Part shown: positions 7,392 to 16,342 of the stretch, in pieces
Position numbering within the stretch: position 1 is the first letter of the stretch
How the letters are laid out: each line of letters opens with the position of its first letter
Assembly: GCF_019449275.2 (NCBI RefSeq)
Contig: NZ_JAHZQZ020000006.1
Coordinates: 124,001 to 188,000, forward strand
DNA from: Microbacterium sp. HD4P20
GTDB taxonomy: Bacteria; Actinomycetota; Actinomycetes; Actinomycetales; Microbacteriaceae
Length of the DNA: 64,000 nt
Direction: 5' to 3'
Notes under the pieces: model-generated
The model's database searches: none
The model's input: the letters and a program-made list of their open reading frames with translations, nothing else
Told to the model about the DNA's origin: nothing
Made by a program: the position numbers and the translations under genes

Positions 7392-8383
7392 CGCAGCAGC
7401 TCCCCGTCCGAGCACGCGCGTCGCGGTACCGGTCGGTCGGCCGATTGCTGACGGTGCGCGTGCTCGGCATGCTCGCCGTGCTGCTGGTGCTTTCGATCGT
7501 GATCTTCTCGCTCATGCACCTGGCGCCCGGCGACATCGTGAAGAACCTGCTCGGCAACCGTCCGTCCTCGCCCGAGGCGGTCGCGGCGGTCCGCGCCCAG
7601 TACAACCTCGACGACCCGGTGTGGTTGCAGTACCTGAAGTGGCTGGGCGGATTCGTCACGGGTGACCTCGGGCAGTCGGTCCGGCTTCAGGTAGCCGTCG
7701 GCGACGCGATCGGCCAGCGCCTCGGCATCACTCTGGCGCTGTGCGGCCTCGCCTTCGTCATCGCGCTGGTCATCGCCGTCCCGCTCGGCGTGCAGAGCGC
7801 GGTGCGCGCCGGCGGATGGACCGACCGCACCGCGAACAGCCTGGCGATCGTCGGGCTCAGCGCCCCGACCTTCGCCGTCGGTCTGCTGCTGCTCTATGTG
7901 TTCGCGTACTACTTCCGCATCTTTCCCGTCTACGGCGGGGGCACGGGCGGACTGGACACGCTGTGGCACCTGGTGTTGCCGGCTGTGACCCTCGCGCTGG
8001 GCCTCGGCGCCATCGTCGTGAAGCTCACTCGCACGGCGATGCTCCGAGAACTCGAAGCGGACTACGTCACGTCGGCCCGCGCCCGCGGCATCGCCGAATC
8101 ACAGGTGCACCGCATCGCGCTGCGCAACGCCGCGATACCGATCGTGACCGGCGCGAGCCTCGTGCTGACCTTCCTCGTCGGCGGCACGGTGCTCGCCGAG
8201 ACGACATACTCACTGCCGGGGCTCGGAACGCTGCTCCAGGATTCCGTGCTCTTCAAAGACATCGCAGTGGTGCAGTCGCTCACTCTTCTCGTCGCGGTGG
8301 TGATCGCGATCATCGCGCTGCTCGCCGACCTGGCATACTTCCTTCTCGATCCCCGCATCCGCCGCAGTGAGGTGCGCGCATGA
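7388..8383 (+). CDS. ABC transporter permease, DppB/OppB type
   Basis: A 331-residue inner-membrane permease. The N-terminal segment ends in IVIFSLMHLAPGDIV, typical of DppB-like proteins, and about six membrane spans follow. The cytoplasmic EAA-type loop, DYVTSARARGIAESQVHRIA, should dock with the ATPase. The GTG at 7388 overlaps the stop of the binding protein, and the ATGA at the end overlaps the next permease. An ATG further upstream would overlap the binding-protein gene by over 100 bp and lacks a signal. It forms the translocation channel with the next gene product. Confidence 0.92.
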   Translation: MTQQLPVRARASRYRSVGRLLTVRVLGMLAVLLVLSIVIFSLMHLAPGDIVKNLLGNRPSSPEAVAAVRAQYNLDDPVWLQYLKWLGGFVTGDLGQSVRLQVAVGDAIGQRLGITLALCGLAFVIALVIAVPLGVQSAVRAGGWTDRTANSLAIVGLSAPTFAVGLLLLYVFAYYFRIFPVYGGGTGGLDTLWHLVLPAVTLALGLGAIVVKLTRTAMLRELEADYVTSARARGIAESQVHRIALRNAAIPIVTGASLVLTFLVGGTVLAETTYSLPGLGTLLQDSVLFKDIAVVQSLTLLVAVVIAIIALLADLAYFLLDPRIRRSEVRA

Positions 8384-9240
8384 CGGCCGCGATCGATCTG
8401 CTGAGCGCTCCGTCTCGCACCAAGCGCCGGCGCGTGCCCTGGACGATCGTCTTCGCATTCGTAGTGCTCGGTCTTGCTGTGTTCGCGGTGCTGTTCGGCG
8501 GTTGGCTGTACCCCGACGCGATGCGGCAGGACATCTTGTCCGGCCGGCTGCCGGCCGGCACGCCAGGATACCCGCTGGGCACCGACGAACTGGGTCGCGA
8601 CGTGTGGGCGATGACGGTCGCCGGTACCGCCTCCGCGCTGATCGGGCCCGTGTGCGTCGCGGTCGGGTCGATGGTTCTCGGCATCGTGCTCGGAACCCTT
8701 GCCGGCTACGAGCGCGGCTGGCTCGACGTAGTAGTCAGCCGCTGGACCGATCTGCTCCTTGCGCTGCCCGTGCTGCTCGCGGCCATCGTGGTGTCAGGCG
8801 TGTTCGGCGGCGGCTACTGGATCACCGTCGGCCTGCTGATCCTGCTGTTCTCACCGTCCGACATCCGAATCGTGCGAGCAGGGGTGCTCGAGCAGTCTGC
8901 ACGCCCGTATATCGAAGCGGCGAGGATGCTGTCGCTGTCGCGTTGGCGCGTGATGTTCCGCCACATCCTTCCCAACGTCTCGACCCTGGTGCTCACGAAC
9001 GCCATGCTCAACGTCGCGTTCGCGCTGGTCGCCTTCTCCTCACTGTCGTTCCTCGGAGTGGGGGTCCCGCCCGGGACGGCCGACTGGGGGCGACAGCTCA
9101 CCGACAACCGCGCGATCATGTTCGACAACCCGTTCGCGGTCATCGTGCCCGCGGTGCTCATCATCCTCGTCGCATCCGCGGTCAACCTCGTCGGCGACTG
9201 GGCGGGCCAGCGCCTCTCACAGGTGGGAAAGGCGCTGTGA
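8380..9240 (+). CDS. ABC transporter permease, DppC/OppC type
   Basis: A 286-residue second permease of the peptide-type transporter. An N-terminal membrane span (about 21-42) precedes the DppC signature YPLGTDELGRDVWAM, and five further spans follow. The EAA loop reads YIEAARMLSLSRWRVMFRHI. LSFLGVGVPPGTADWG is the usual C-terminal motif of this family. It overlaps its neighbours on both sides by 4 bp, so the whole transporter is likely translated from one message. Confidence 0.92.
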   Translation: MTAAIDLLSAPSRTKRRRVPWTIVFAFVVLGLAVFAVLFGGWLYPDAMRQDILSGRLPAGTPGYPLGTDELGRDVWAMTVAGTASALIGPVCVAVGSMVLGIVLGTLAGYERGWLDVVVSRWTDLLLALPVLLAAIVVSGVFGGGYWITVGLLILLFSPSDIRIVRAGVLEQSARPYIEAARMLSLSRWRVMFRHILPNVSTLVLTNAMLNVAFALVAFSSLSFLGVGVPPGTADWGRQLTDNRAIMFDNPFAVIVPAVLIILVASAVNLVGDWAGQRLSQVGKAL

Positions 9241-10817
9241 ACGGCGTGCGAATCGAAGGCCTGACGGTCATCGGGCACGACGGCCCCATGGTCGCGCCGC
9301 TCGACGCCGCGATCGAACCCGGTCGTACCCTCGCCGTCATCGGCGAGTCCGGGTCGGGCAAGACATTGACCGCCAAGGCGCTCGTCGGCCTGCTCCCACG
9401 GGGCTTCCGGGCGAACGGCTCGATGCACATCGGCTCTCGCGCCGTCGGTCTCGACGCGAGCGATGCCGAGTGGAGAAGCGTTCGCGGTCGCACCGTCACG
9501 CTCCTCCTCCAGGACCCGTTCACGAGTCTTTCCCCCGTGCATCGGTGCGGCGATCAGATCGGGTGGACGCTGGATGCCGCGGCGCCGCGTCGCCTGTCGC
9601 GCGGCGAGCGCGACCAGGCCGTCGCCGAGGCGCTCGCGGAGGTGAAACTGCCTTCGTATGTCGCCCGTTCGTATCCCCACCAGCTCTCGGGTGGGATGCG
9701 GCAGCGTGTCGCGATCGCTGCCGCGCTCGCCGCGGATCCCGAACTCATCATCGCCGACGAGCCGACGACGGCGCTGGATGCTTCGAACCAGGCCGAGATC
9801 CTCGACCTGCTGCGGTCGGTGCAGCGGGCCCGGAACCTCTGCGTCATCCTCATCTCCCACGACCTGGGGCTGGTGCGCGGACGGACGGATCATGTGCTGG
9901 TGATGCGGCACGGCGAGGTCGTGGAGCGGGGCGCCACCGCCACCGTGCTCGCGGACCCACAGCATCCGTACACGCGTGCCCTGATCGAGGCGGACCCGAC
10001 GCTGGCTGCGTCGTCGGCAGCGGCCGGCCCCGGCGGGATGCCGGACGATGACGGTGCGCCGTTGCTGCGTGCGCGGGGCGTCGTCAAGCACTTCGGCGAA
10101 CGACTCGTGCTAGACGACGTGGACCTCGACGTCGGCTCGGGAAAGATCGTGGGCGTGGTCGGAGAGTCCGGCTCGGGCAAGTCGACGCTCGCCCGGTGCA
10201 TCGCCGGACTCGAGACGGAGGGCTCCGGCGAGATCCTCTTCGATGGCGCCCCCCTGGCCCCCGGCCGCAGATCACGCACGCCCGGGCAGATGCAGATCGT
10301 CTTCCAGGATCCCTATTCCTCGCTGAACCCGATGATGAGCATCGGCGCGATCCTGCGAGAAGCGCTCGGCGTCGCCGGCCGCCCGCCGGGCGACGTGGCG
10401 TCGCTGCTGGCCACGGTGGGACTTCCGGCGGAGTTCGCTCGCAAGCGACCCGCCGAGCTCTCGGGTGGGCAGCGTCAGCGCGTCGCGATCGCGCGGTCGC
10501 TCGCCCCGAACCCGCGCCTGCTCATCTGCGACGAATCGGTTTCGGCGCTGGACGTGTCGGTACAAGCGCAGATCCTCGCCCTGCTCGTGCGGCTGCGTGA
10601 CGAGCTCGGCATCGCGATCCTCTTCATCTCGCACGACCTGGCCGTCGTGCGCATGCTGGCCGACACGGTCGCGGTCCTGTGGCAGGGCCGTGTGGTCGAG
10701 TCGGGGACGTGCGAGCAGGTCTTGAGCGAACCGCGCCACGAGTACACCGCGCTGCTGGTCGCCGCAGCACGCCGCGAGAACCCGGGCGTCGTCGTCGACG
10801 CTCCAGGAAAGGACTGA
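9237..10817 (+). CDS. double-domain ABC ATPase of the peptide transporter
   Basis: A 526-residue fusion of two nucleotide-binding domains, equivalent to DppD plus DppF. Domain 1 has Walker A GESGSGKT (36-43), signature LSGGMRQR and Walker B LIIADEPTTALD. Domain 2, from about residue 270, has GESGSGKS, LSGGQRQR and LLICDESVSALD, in which Ser replaces the usual Pro after DE. It powers import through the two permeases. The GTG start at 9237 overlaps the preceding stop by 4 bp. ATG codons far upstream in this frame lie inside the permease gene and are not used. Confidence 0.92.
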   Translation: MNGVRIEGLTVIGHDGPMVAPLDAAIEPGRTLAVIGESGSGKTLTAKALVGLLPRGFRANGSMHIGSRAVGLDASDAEWRSVRGRTVTLLLQDPFTSLSPVHRCGDQIGWTLDAAAPRRLSRGERDQAVAEALAEVKLPSYVARSYPHQLSGGMRQRVAIAAALAADPELIIADEPTTALDASNQAEILDLLRSVQRARNLCVILISHDLGLVRGRTDHVLVMRHGEVVERGATATVLADPQHPYTRALIEADPTLAASSAAAGPGGMPDDDGAPLLRARGVVKHFGERLVLDDVDLDVGSGKIVGVVGESGSGKSTLARCIAGLETEGSGEILFDGAPLAPGRRSRTPGQMQIVFQDPYSSLNPMMSIGAILREALGVAGRPPGDVASLLATVGLPAEFARKRPAELSGGQRQRVAIARSLAPNPRLLICDESVSALDVSVQAQILALLVRLRDELGIAILFISHDLAVVRMLADTVAVLWQGRVVESGTCEQVLSEPRHEYTALLVAAARRENPGVVVDAPGKD

Positions 10818-10818
10818 T

Positions 10819-11889
10819 ATGCCCGCCACACTGCGCGACGCCGCCGGGATCTCGCCGGTCGACATCGCCGACGAGCTTGAGGCTCACGGCTTGACCGCGA
10901 CACGGGCGGCCCGGTGGCGACTGTCTCGCAGCGGGTATCGCCCGGCGAGCGTGGTCATCCGCGACGATGCGGGTGCACCGGTCGCGGCGGCGCTGACCAG
11001 CGGCCGCCCCTCGACCGCCGCCACGAAGATCATCGACCTGTGGTGGCGCGACGAGACGGCCGCGGCGCAGGCAGTGGATGCGGTTGTCGAGGGGGCGCGT
11101 GACCGGGGCGACGTGGCGGTCAAGTGGGAGGTCGTCGCGGGCGAGGGTGTTCCCGCGTTCGGCGTCGACCGGGGCTTCGTCGCGATGCGCCGGCCCTGGG
11201 CTGCCGTCGGCACCGAGGCGGTCGGCGGATACGTCCTGTGGCTCGACGCGGTCGAGCACGATGAGCCGGGGTATTACGCCCAGACCACGCTGTTCACCTG
11301 CGGTGCCGTGGCCGCCCTGATCGCGTCCGAGGGGCGCGCGCCGGGCGGCTTCGACGGCAGCGCGGGGGACCGCGATCGCGAGATCGCGTTCTGGCGGAGC
11401 GCCAGCAATTACCCGGCGTGCGAGCCGATCGGTCTGGCTGTCGCGCTCCACGACCGGGTGGCGGGCGTGTCTGCCGCGGCCGTCGAGGTGGCCCTGGATC
11501 TCGAGGGCCCTGCGCTGCTGGAAGGCTTCGAGGGGTTCGACCATTCGTTCCGCGCCGAACTCCAGGCCGACTCGTTGCGGCAGGCCATCGAACGGGGCAT
11601 CCCGGTGCGCCGGGATCGGATCGCGGTGACGGAGATCGCGGAACGCGTGGCGGGTGGCGAACGAGCTCTGCTCCTGATCGACGAGGCGGCCATGCACGGC
11701 GAAGTCGGACCTCACTGGATCGTCGCGCATGCGGTGGCAGGCGGCGCCGTGGTCGTCGAGGACCCCTGGATCAACGTCGAAGCCGGCGAGACCTGGGTCG
11801 ACACACACGAGCTGCCGATTCACCTCGCCGACCTCGACGTGCTCGTGCGCTGGAGCGACGAGGCGTACCGCGGCGTGATCTTCGTCTGA
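10819..11889 (+). CDS. C39-like cysteine peptidase family protein with GNAT-like N-terminus
   Basis: A 356-residue protein ending the transporter operon, one base after the ATPase stop. Residues 1 to about 130 look like a degenerate acetyltransferase-type domain. From about 150 it matches papain-like C39/DUF3335 proteins: Gln155 and Cys161 in YYAQTTLFTCG, then PHWIVAHAV with His299 or His304 and Asp315 in EDPW as the likely catalytic set. Coupling to a peptide importer suggests it processes the imported peptide or a conjugate of it in the cytoplasm, since no signal peptide is seen. The substrate is unknown. An amidase or transglutaminase-like role is an alternative. Confidence 0.7.
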   Translation: MPATLRDAAGISPVDIADELEAHGLTATRAARWRLSRSGYRPASVVIRDDAGAPVAAALTSGRPSTAATKIIDLWWRDETAAAQAVDAVVEGARDRGDVAVKWEVVAGEGVPAFGVDRGFVAMRRPWAAVGTEAVGGYVLWLDAVEHDEPGYYAQTTLFTCGAVAALIASEGRAPGGFDGSAGDRDREIAFWRSASNYPACEPIGLAVALHDRVAGVSAAAVEVALDLEGPALLEGFEGFDHSFRAELQADSLRQAIERGIPVRRDRIAVTEIAERVAGGERALLLIDEAAMHGEVGPHWIVAHAVAGGAVVVEDPWINVEAGETWVDTHELPIHLADLDVLVRWSDEAYRGVIFV

Positions 11890-11933
11890 GAGGGGTGCGG
11901 CCGCGGGCCGCAGCATCCGTTCCCGCACGGTTC

Positions 11934-12020
11934 GTCTGCCGAGAACAGGTGTTCTGGCGAGGGCAGGAAGAGTGGGGGCGGTTCGGACCCGTGTGCGCTG
12001 AACCAGGTGTTCTGCGCGAC
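11934..12020. repeat. repeat related to family A, between convergent genes
   Basis: AGAACAGGTGTTCT at 11942-11955 has 6-bp palindromic arms around GG, and AGGTGTTCTG recurs at 12005-12014. The stretch GGCGAGGGCAGGA matches the inner part of family A copy 2, with the core word changed from ATCAGGTGAT to AACAGGTGTT. The element lies between the convergent genes ending at 11889 and 12167. The rest of this 277-bp gap shows no gene. Confidence 0.55.
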
Positions 12021-12166
12021 GGATGCCGGAGCCCCTGCCCGTGCCGGTGCTGCAGGTCCTCCACAGGAAAACCGGCCTTCCACAGGAGATCTGACCGTTC
12101 CACCCTCCTGTGAAAGCGCGGTTGACCTGTTGGCGCAGTGGCGACGTGCCCGGATGCGGCGCCGGA

Positions 12167-12607
12167 TCAGGCCTCGACAGCCCCGCGCTCCGCATCGGCC
12201 ATCGGCCCGGACCGGCGGCGAGCGAGCGCGCGCTGCGCGCGGCGTGCGACGCCGACCACGCCCGCTACGAGCGCGATCGCGCCGACGACGAGCGCGAGGT
12301 ACGCGACCGCGGCGGGCGGGGAGAGGTTCACTGTCCAGTCGGCCAGGGCGGTGCGCCGGTCTGGGCTGACCGTCACCCACAGCGCGACCGCGGCGGTCGC
12401 GGCGAACACGGCGCCCCAGATGATCGCCGCCCAGCGGGTGCGAGGAGCCTCCGTCGCGGCGGCCGGCGCCGCGACGTCCGCGGTCACCGGAGCCTGATAA
12501 GCCGGCGGGAAGAGTGCGGTCGACACGGGGGCCGGGGTCTCGGGCGTCACGTCTTCGTCCGCCGGCGGGAGCGGCGTGTGCGAATCGGGGGGCGGGGCGT
12601 CGGTCAT
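12167..12607 (-). CDS. small two-span membrane protein of the PspC module
   Basis: A 146-residue protein with a Pro/Ala-rich cytoplasmic N-terminus of about 60 residues and two membrane spans (about 72-92 and 105-127), ending in an Arg-rich tail. I do not recognise a named family. It starts at 12607 in an ATGA overlap with the PspC-domain gene upstream, so the two are cotranslated and probably act in the same envelope complex. Extending the frame upstream would run into that gene and adds only Arg-rich shadow sequence. Confidence 0.75.
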   Translation of the reverse strand: MTDAPPPDSHTPLPPADEDVTPETPAPVSTALFPPAYQAPVTADVAAPAAATEAPRTRWAAIIWGAVFAATAAVALWVTVSPDRRTALADWTVNLSPPAAVAYLALVVGAIALVAGVVGVARRAQRALARRRSGPMADAERGAVEA

Positions 12608-14214
12608 CGGTTCTCCTCCGACTCGTAGATGGTCACGAAAACGGATCCGGCGGCCTGGTCGAGCTCGATGCGCTGGCGCGTCGCGGGTTCGGCCGACGGG
12701 CCGGTGTTGCGCACGAACCACGTCCACTCGGCGCGCCCGTCGGGGCCGTCGTGGGGATAGACCGCGCCGTCCTCGGACTCGCCGGTGGCCTGATCGATGC
12801 GGCTGAAATTGACACCGCCCCGGTCCAGGGTCGCCTTCAAGTCGAGCACGGTGCCCGGATACACGGTGATGTAGGTGTCACCAGAGACCTTGTGGATGCT
12901 GATGTCTCCCGCGGTGACAGTCTCGTCGTCCGACAGCGAGAGGACCACGATGTCGGCGGTGCCGAAGGGCTGGGTGATCGACACCGGTGAGGCGTTCGTG
13001 GCCAGATGGACGTGCCCCAGCGCGAGGCTGCGAGGGCCGGATGCCACGGCCGTCGCCAGTCCCGCGACCAGCAGCGCGATCGTCACGGCCGCGAGAAACC
13101 CGCTGCGCCGGCGGAACGCTCCCGCTCCGATCATCGCCAGCGCGGCCACGACAGCTCCGGCGAGGAGACCGATGGCCGCAGCGAACGGCGCGGTTGCGGC
13201 ATCCGTCATCGCCATCAGCGCGCAGATCGCACCGGTGACGACCGCCGCGCCCAGCGCGGTCAGCACGAACACGAAGCTCGTGCGCGGCCGCGTGGCACGG
13301 CGGAGGCGGCGGCGCTCCTCGGCCTCGGCGGCGAACGCGGCGCCCGCGGCCTCGCGCTCGTGGCGTGCCTGCTCGCGCGCTGCGCGCTCGGCGTCCTGCT
13401 GGCTGCGACGCCACGCGTCGTTCTGCGCGCGCCAGGCTTCGTGCGTCGCCCGCCACTGTGCGATCTCGGCGTCATCCGCCAGGGGACCTGGCGGGGGAGC
13501 CAGCAGGCCGGGCGCCTCCGACGGGGGCTCGGCCGGCGCCCGACCGGCCGAGCCCCCGTGCTCCGCGAGGGGAGCGGCTGCCGCGTCGTCACCCGAAGAC
13601 GATGCGGTCGCCGGCATCGGGTCGGACTCCGCGGAAGCCGTTCGCGAAGTCTCCGCCGAGGCGCGCCGGCCGGCACGCGCCGACCGGACGATGAGGAACG
13701 TGGCGCCGCCGATGAGCGCCAGCGTGAGGATGACACCGAACCCGCCGGACGGCGACGACAGATCCCAGATCGGCAGCGGGTAGCCGCCGAAACCACCCCA
13801 CAGAGGGGTGAACGTGGCATTCCACAGCCATGGCGCGAGGGGGACCAAGCTCACCACGGCGAGGATCAGGATGCCGATCATGGCGGGGTCGAACCGTGCG
13901 TGGAACAGCTCGCGCAGGTGAATCCGGCCGCTCGCGTCGGGCAGCAGCGCCCACGCGATCGCGTAGATCAGCAGCGCCGGGAAGCCGATCAGCGCGACCA
14001 CCACGAAGATGCCGCGCACGATGATCGGATCGATGCGCAGGCGTGCCGCGACACCGCCGCACACGCCGCCGAGCCAGCCGTCGGCGCGGACGATGCCGAA
14101 GCCGCGGACCCACGAGAAGAAGCGGTCCGATCCGGTCGGAAGGCCGGGCGGAGCGGGCGGGGGCGGTCCGGGGTCGGCGGGGGGACTCGCCGGTGCGGAC
14201 GTCGTGTCGGTCAT
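12604..14214 (-). CDS. PspC-domain membrane protein
   Basis: A 536-residue protein. After a Pro-rich cytoplasmic leader, the PspC domain at about 30-100 carries RADGWLGGVCGGVAARLRID and a hydrophobic segment ending YAIAWALLPD. More membrane spans follow, then a long charged, Ala/Glu-rich segment and a second membrane group. The C-terminal part, with VHLATNASPVSITQPFGTAD, resembles the beta-strand tails of LiaF/DUF4097-type proteins. PspC proteins sense or relay membrane stress. It is divergent from a PspC-kinase/regulator pair, the common actinobacterial layout, and presumably feeds that pair. The start at 14214 follows the first Met that leads directly into the conserved domain. Confidence 0.85.
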   Translation of the reverse strand: MTDTTSAPASPPADPGPPPPAPPGLPTGSDRFFSWVRGFGIVRADGWLGGVCGGVAARLRIDPIIVRGIFVVVALIGFPALLIYAIAWALLPDASGRIHLRELFHARFDPAMIGILILAVVSLVPLAPWLWNATFTPLWGGFGGYPLPIWDLSSPSGGFGVILTLALIGGATFLIVRSARAGRRASAETSRTASAESDPMPATASSSGDDAAAAPLAEHGGSAGRAPAEPPSEAPGLLAPPPGPLADDAEIAQWRATHEAWRAQNDAWRRSQQDAERAAREQARHEREAAGAAFAAEAEERRRLRRATRPRTSFVFVLTALGAAVVTGAICALMAMTDAATAPFAAAIGLLAGAVVAALAMIGAGAFRRRSGFLAAVTIALLVAGLATAVASGPRSLALGHVHLATNASPVSITQPFGTADIVVLSLSDDETVTAGDISIHKVSGDTYITVYPGTVLDLKATLDRGGVNFSRIDQATGESEDGAVYPHDGPDGRAEWTWFVRNTGPSAEPATRQRIELDQAAGSVFVTIYESEENR

Positions 14215-14329
14215 GAGTCCAGCCTGGCGGTGCGCCCGCCGCACCCGCCATGGGGTGATCCCCTGACCCGACCCTGATCCTTGCCCCCGACGGTGCGCTC
14301 GGCGGGCCGCCGGGTGATTGGATGAGCGC

Positions 14330-15619
14330 ATGGCTGCGAAGACGAGGATTGCGGATGCTGCGGCGATCGCCCGCGCGCACGACCGCGCCGTCCGTCGACA
14401 GCCGGACTGGGTGCGCCCGGCGCTGGAGCGTCCGCGTGCGTGCGCCGTCTCGGGGGTCTCTGCCGCGCTGGCACATCACCTCGGCTGGCCGCTGTGGTTC
14501 GTGCGCGCAGCATTCGTCGTGCTCTCGCCGGTGTGGGGCATGGGGGCACTGCTGTACGCATGGCTCTGGGTGTTCGTGCCGTGGGCGCCGGCCGAACGCG
14601 ACGATGACAGGCCGACCAGGCGCGTGCCGGTGGCGTGGATCCTCACGGCCCTGTCGATCACGGGCGTCCTCGCCACCCTGGTGGCACTGGGCACATGGCG
14701 AGCAGGAGGCGTCGCCTTCGGCACGGTGCCCACGTGGGCAGCGTCGGTGATCGGCACGACCGCGCTCGCCGCCGCGGCGGGTGTGTGGGCGACCTTGGTC
14801 GATCGGCGTGACCCGGCTCGCGGGCCCCGGCACGAGACGATCGTCCGCATCACCGTGACCGTCGTGCTGGCGGTGGTGCTCTTCGCCCAGCTCACGACGC
14901 TGGCCGACGCCGGAATCGCCGGGTTCGTGATCGCGCTGGTGCCACTGGTCGGCATCGGGCTCGTGTACTCCTCGGTGCTCGTCGACAAGTGGCGAGAGCT
15001 GACGGGCGAGCGCGTGCGCCGCATCCGCGAAGAACAGCGCGCCGAGATGGCGGCGCACCTGCACGACTCCGTGCTGCAGACGCTGGCGCTCATCCAGAAC
15101 CGCTCCGAAGCCTCGAGCGACGTCGCACGACTGGCTCGCGCGCAGGAGCGCGAACTGCGCGCGTGGCTGTACGACGGTGATGCTCCCGCCGACAGCGACC
15201 TTCCGACCGACCTGAGGGACTACGGCGCGGCCCTCGAGCTCGACTATCCGGTGCGCATCGACGTCGTCTCGGCAGGGCTGCCCGCAGAGCGGGCCAGCGG
15301 CGAGGTGGCCGCGGCCTCCCGTGAGGCGATGCTCAACGCGGCACGGCACGCGGGCGGCGACGTCTCGGTGTACATCGAGGGCAACGCCGACGCGGTCGAC
15401 GTGTTCGTGCGCGATCGGGGGCCGGGATTCGATCTCGAATCGGTGCCGGCCGACCGGCTCGGCATCCGCGAATCGATCATCGGACGGATGCGGCGAGCCG
15501 GAGGTTCCGCGACCATCCGGCGTGGAGCCGGCGGCGGCACCGAAGTGCACCTGCATTTCGTGAACGACGCGTCCGCCGCCAAAGATCCGATGCCGTCCGC
15601 GGAGGCCCGTCTTGGCTGA
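14330..15619 (+). CDS. PspC-domain sensor histidine kinase (LiaS/DesK class)
   Basis: A 429-residue membrane sensor. Residues about 35-90 are a PspC domain (VSAALAHHLGWPLWFVRAAF). About four further membrane spans follow to about residue 215. The dimerisation helix carries the phospho-acceptor His245 in LHDSVLQTL, followed by the N box (REAMLNAARHAG) and G box (DRGPGFD) of an HATPase. It should phosphorylate the next gene product in response to envelope stress. I chose ATG 14330; an in-frame TTG at 14318 would add four residues. It overlaps the response regulator by 8 bp and diverges from the PspC operon across a 115-bp gap. Confidence 0.88.
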   Translation: MAAKTRIADAAAIARAHDRAVRRQPDWVRPALERPRACAVSGVSAALAHHLGWPLWFVRAAFVVLSPVWGMGALLYAWLWVFVPWAPAERDDDRPTRRVPVAWILTALSITGVLATLVALGTWRAGGVAFGTVPTWAASVIGTTALAAAAGVWATLVDRRDPARGPRHETIVRITVTVVLAVVLFAQLTTLADAGIAGFVIALVPLVGIGLVYSSVLVDKWRELTGERVRRIREEQRAEMAAHLHDSVLQTLALIQNRSEASSDVARLARAQERELRAWLYDGDAPADSDLPTDLRDYGAALELDYPVRIDVVSAGLPAERASGEVAAASREAMLNAARHAGGDVSVYIEGNADAVDVFVRDRGPGFDLESVPADRLGIRESIIGRMRRAGGSATIRRGAGGGTEVHLHFVNDASAAKDPMPSAEARLG

Positions 15620-16298
15620 GGCGACCGTGCGCGTGCTGATCGTCGACGACCACTCGATCTTCCGATCCGGCCTGCGGGCCGACCTGGACCCGTCGATCGA
15701 CGTGGTGGGCGAGGCCGCCGATGTCGCCGCCGCGGTCGAGGCGATCGCCCGGACCCAGCCCGACGTCGTGCTGCTCGACGTGCACCTGCCGTCGGGGGAG
15801 GCTGGGGTCGTGGGGACCGGCGCCGATGCGGCGGGAGGCGAGGCGGTCATTCGCGGCGCGGCACCGTCCGCCCCGTCCACGCGCTTCTTGGCGCTGAGTG
15901 TGTCGGATGCCGCAGAAGACGTCGTCCGCGTCATCCGGGCCGGTGCGCGCGGGTACATCACGAAGGGCTCATCGGGAGCCGAGGTCAGTCGCTCCGTCCA
16001 CGCCGTCGCAGACGGCGACGCGGTGTTCTCGCCGCGGCTGGCCGGGTTCGTGCTCGACGCGTTCGGAGCAGCGATGGGCGAGACGGCGACGACCACCGAC
16101 GAGCTCGACAGGCTGTCGACGCGCGAGCAGGAGGTCATGCGGCTCATCGCCCGCGGTTACGCGTACAAGGAGGTCGCCGCCGAGCTGTTCATCTCGATGA
16201 AGACTGTGGAGTCGCACGTGTCGGCCGTGCTGCGCAAGCTGCAGCTGTCGTCGCGCTATGAGCTGACGGCGTGGGCGTCGGCCCGGCGCCTGCTCTGA
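15612..16298 (+). CDS. NarL/LuxR-type response regulator
   Basis: A 228-residue two-component regulator. The receiver has the acidic pair Asp12-Asp13, phospho-acceptor Asp56 in VVLLDVHLP, and the Lys of GYITKGSS. The distance from Asp56 to the conserved Ser in LALSVS is 40 residues, about ten more than usual, because of a Gly/Ala-rich insert. The C-terminal LuxR HTH reads LSTREQEVMRLIARGYAYKE. It starts at a TTG inside the kinase stop region, so coupling is tight. Likely targets are its own divergent operon and other envelope genes. Confidence 0.9.
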   Translation: MAEATVRVLIVDDHSIFRSGLRADLDPSIDVVGEAADVAAAVEAIARTQPDVVLLDVHLPSGEAGVVGTGADAAGGEAVIRGAAPSAPSTRFLALSVSDAAEDVVRVIRAGARGYITKGSSGAEVSRSVHAVADGDAVFSPRLAGFVLDAFGAAMGETATTTDELDRLSTREQEVMRLIARGYAYKEVAAELFISMKTVESHVSAVLRKLQLSSRYELTAWASARRLL

Positions 16299-16327
16299 CG
16301 CCCCGGTCGGGTGTCGGTCGGGCGACC

Positions 16328-16333
16328 TAGACT
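16328..16333 (+). promoter_or_regulatory. -10 element of pcrA, near-leaderless
   Basis: TAGACT lies 10 bp before the ATG at 16343, so transcription would start within a few bases of the start codon. No ribosome-binding site of normal quality precedes the ATG, which fits a leaderless or nearly leaderless message, common in Actinobacteria. Confidence 0.4.
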
Positions 16334-16342
16334 TGGTGGGAC

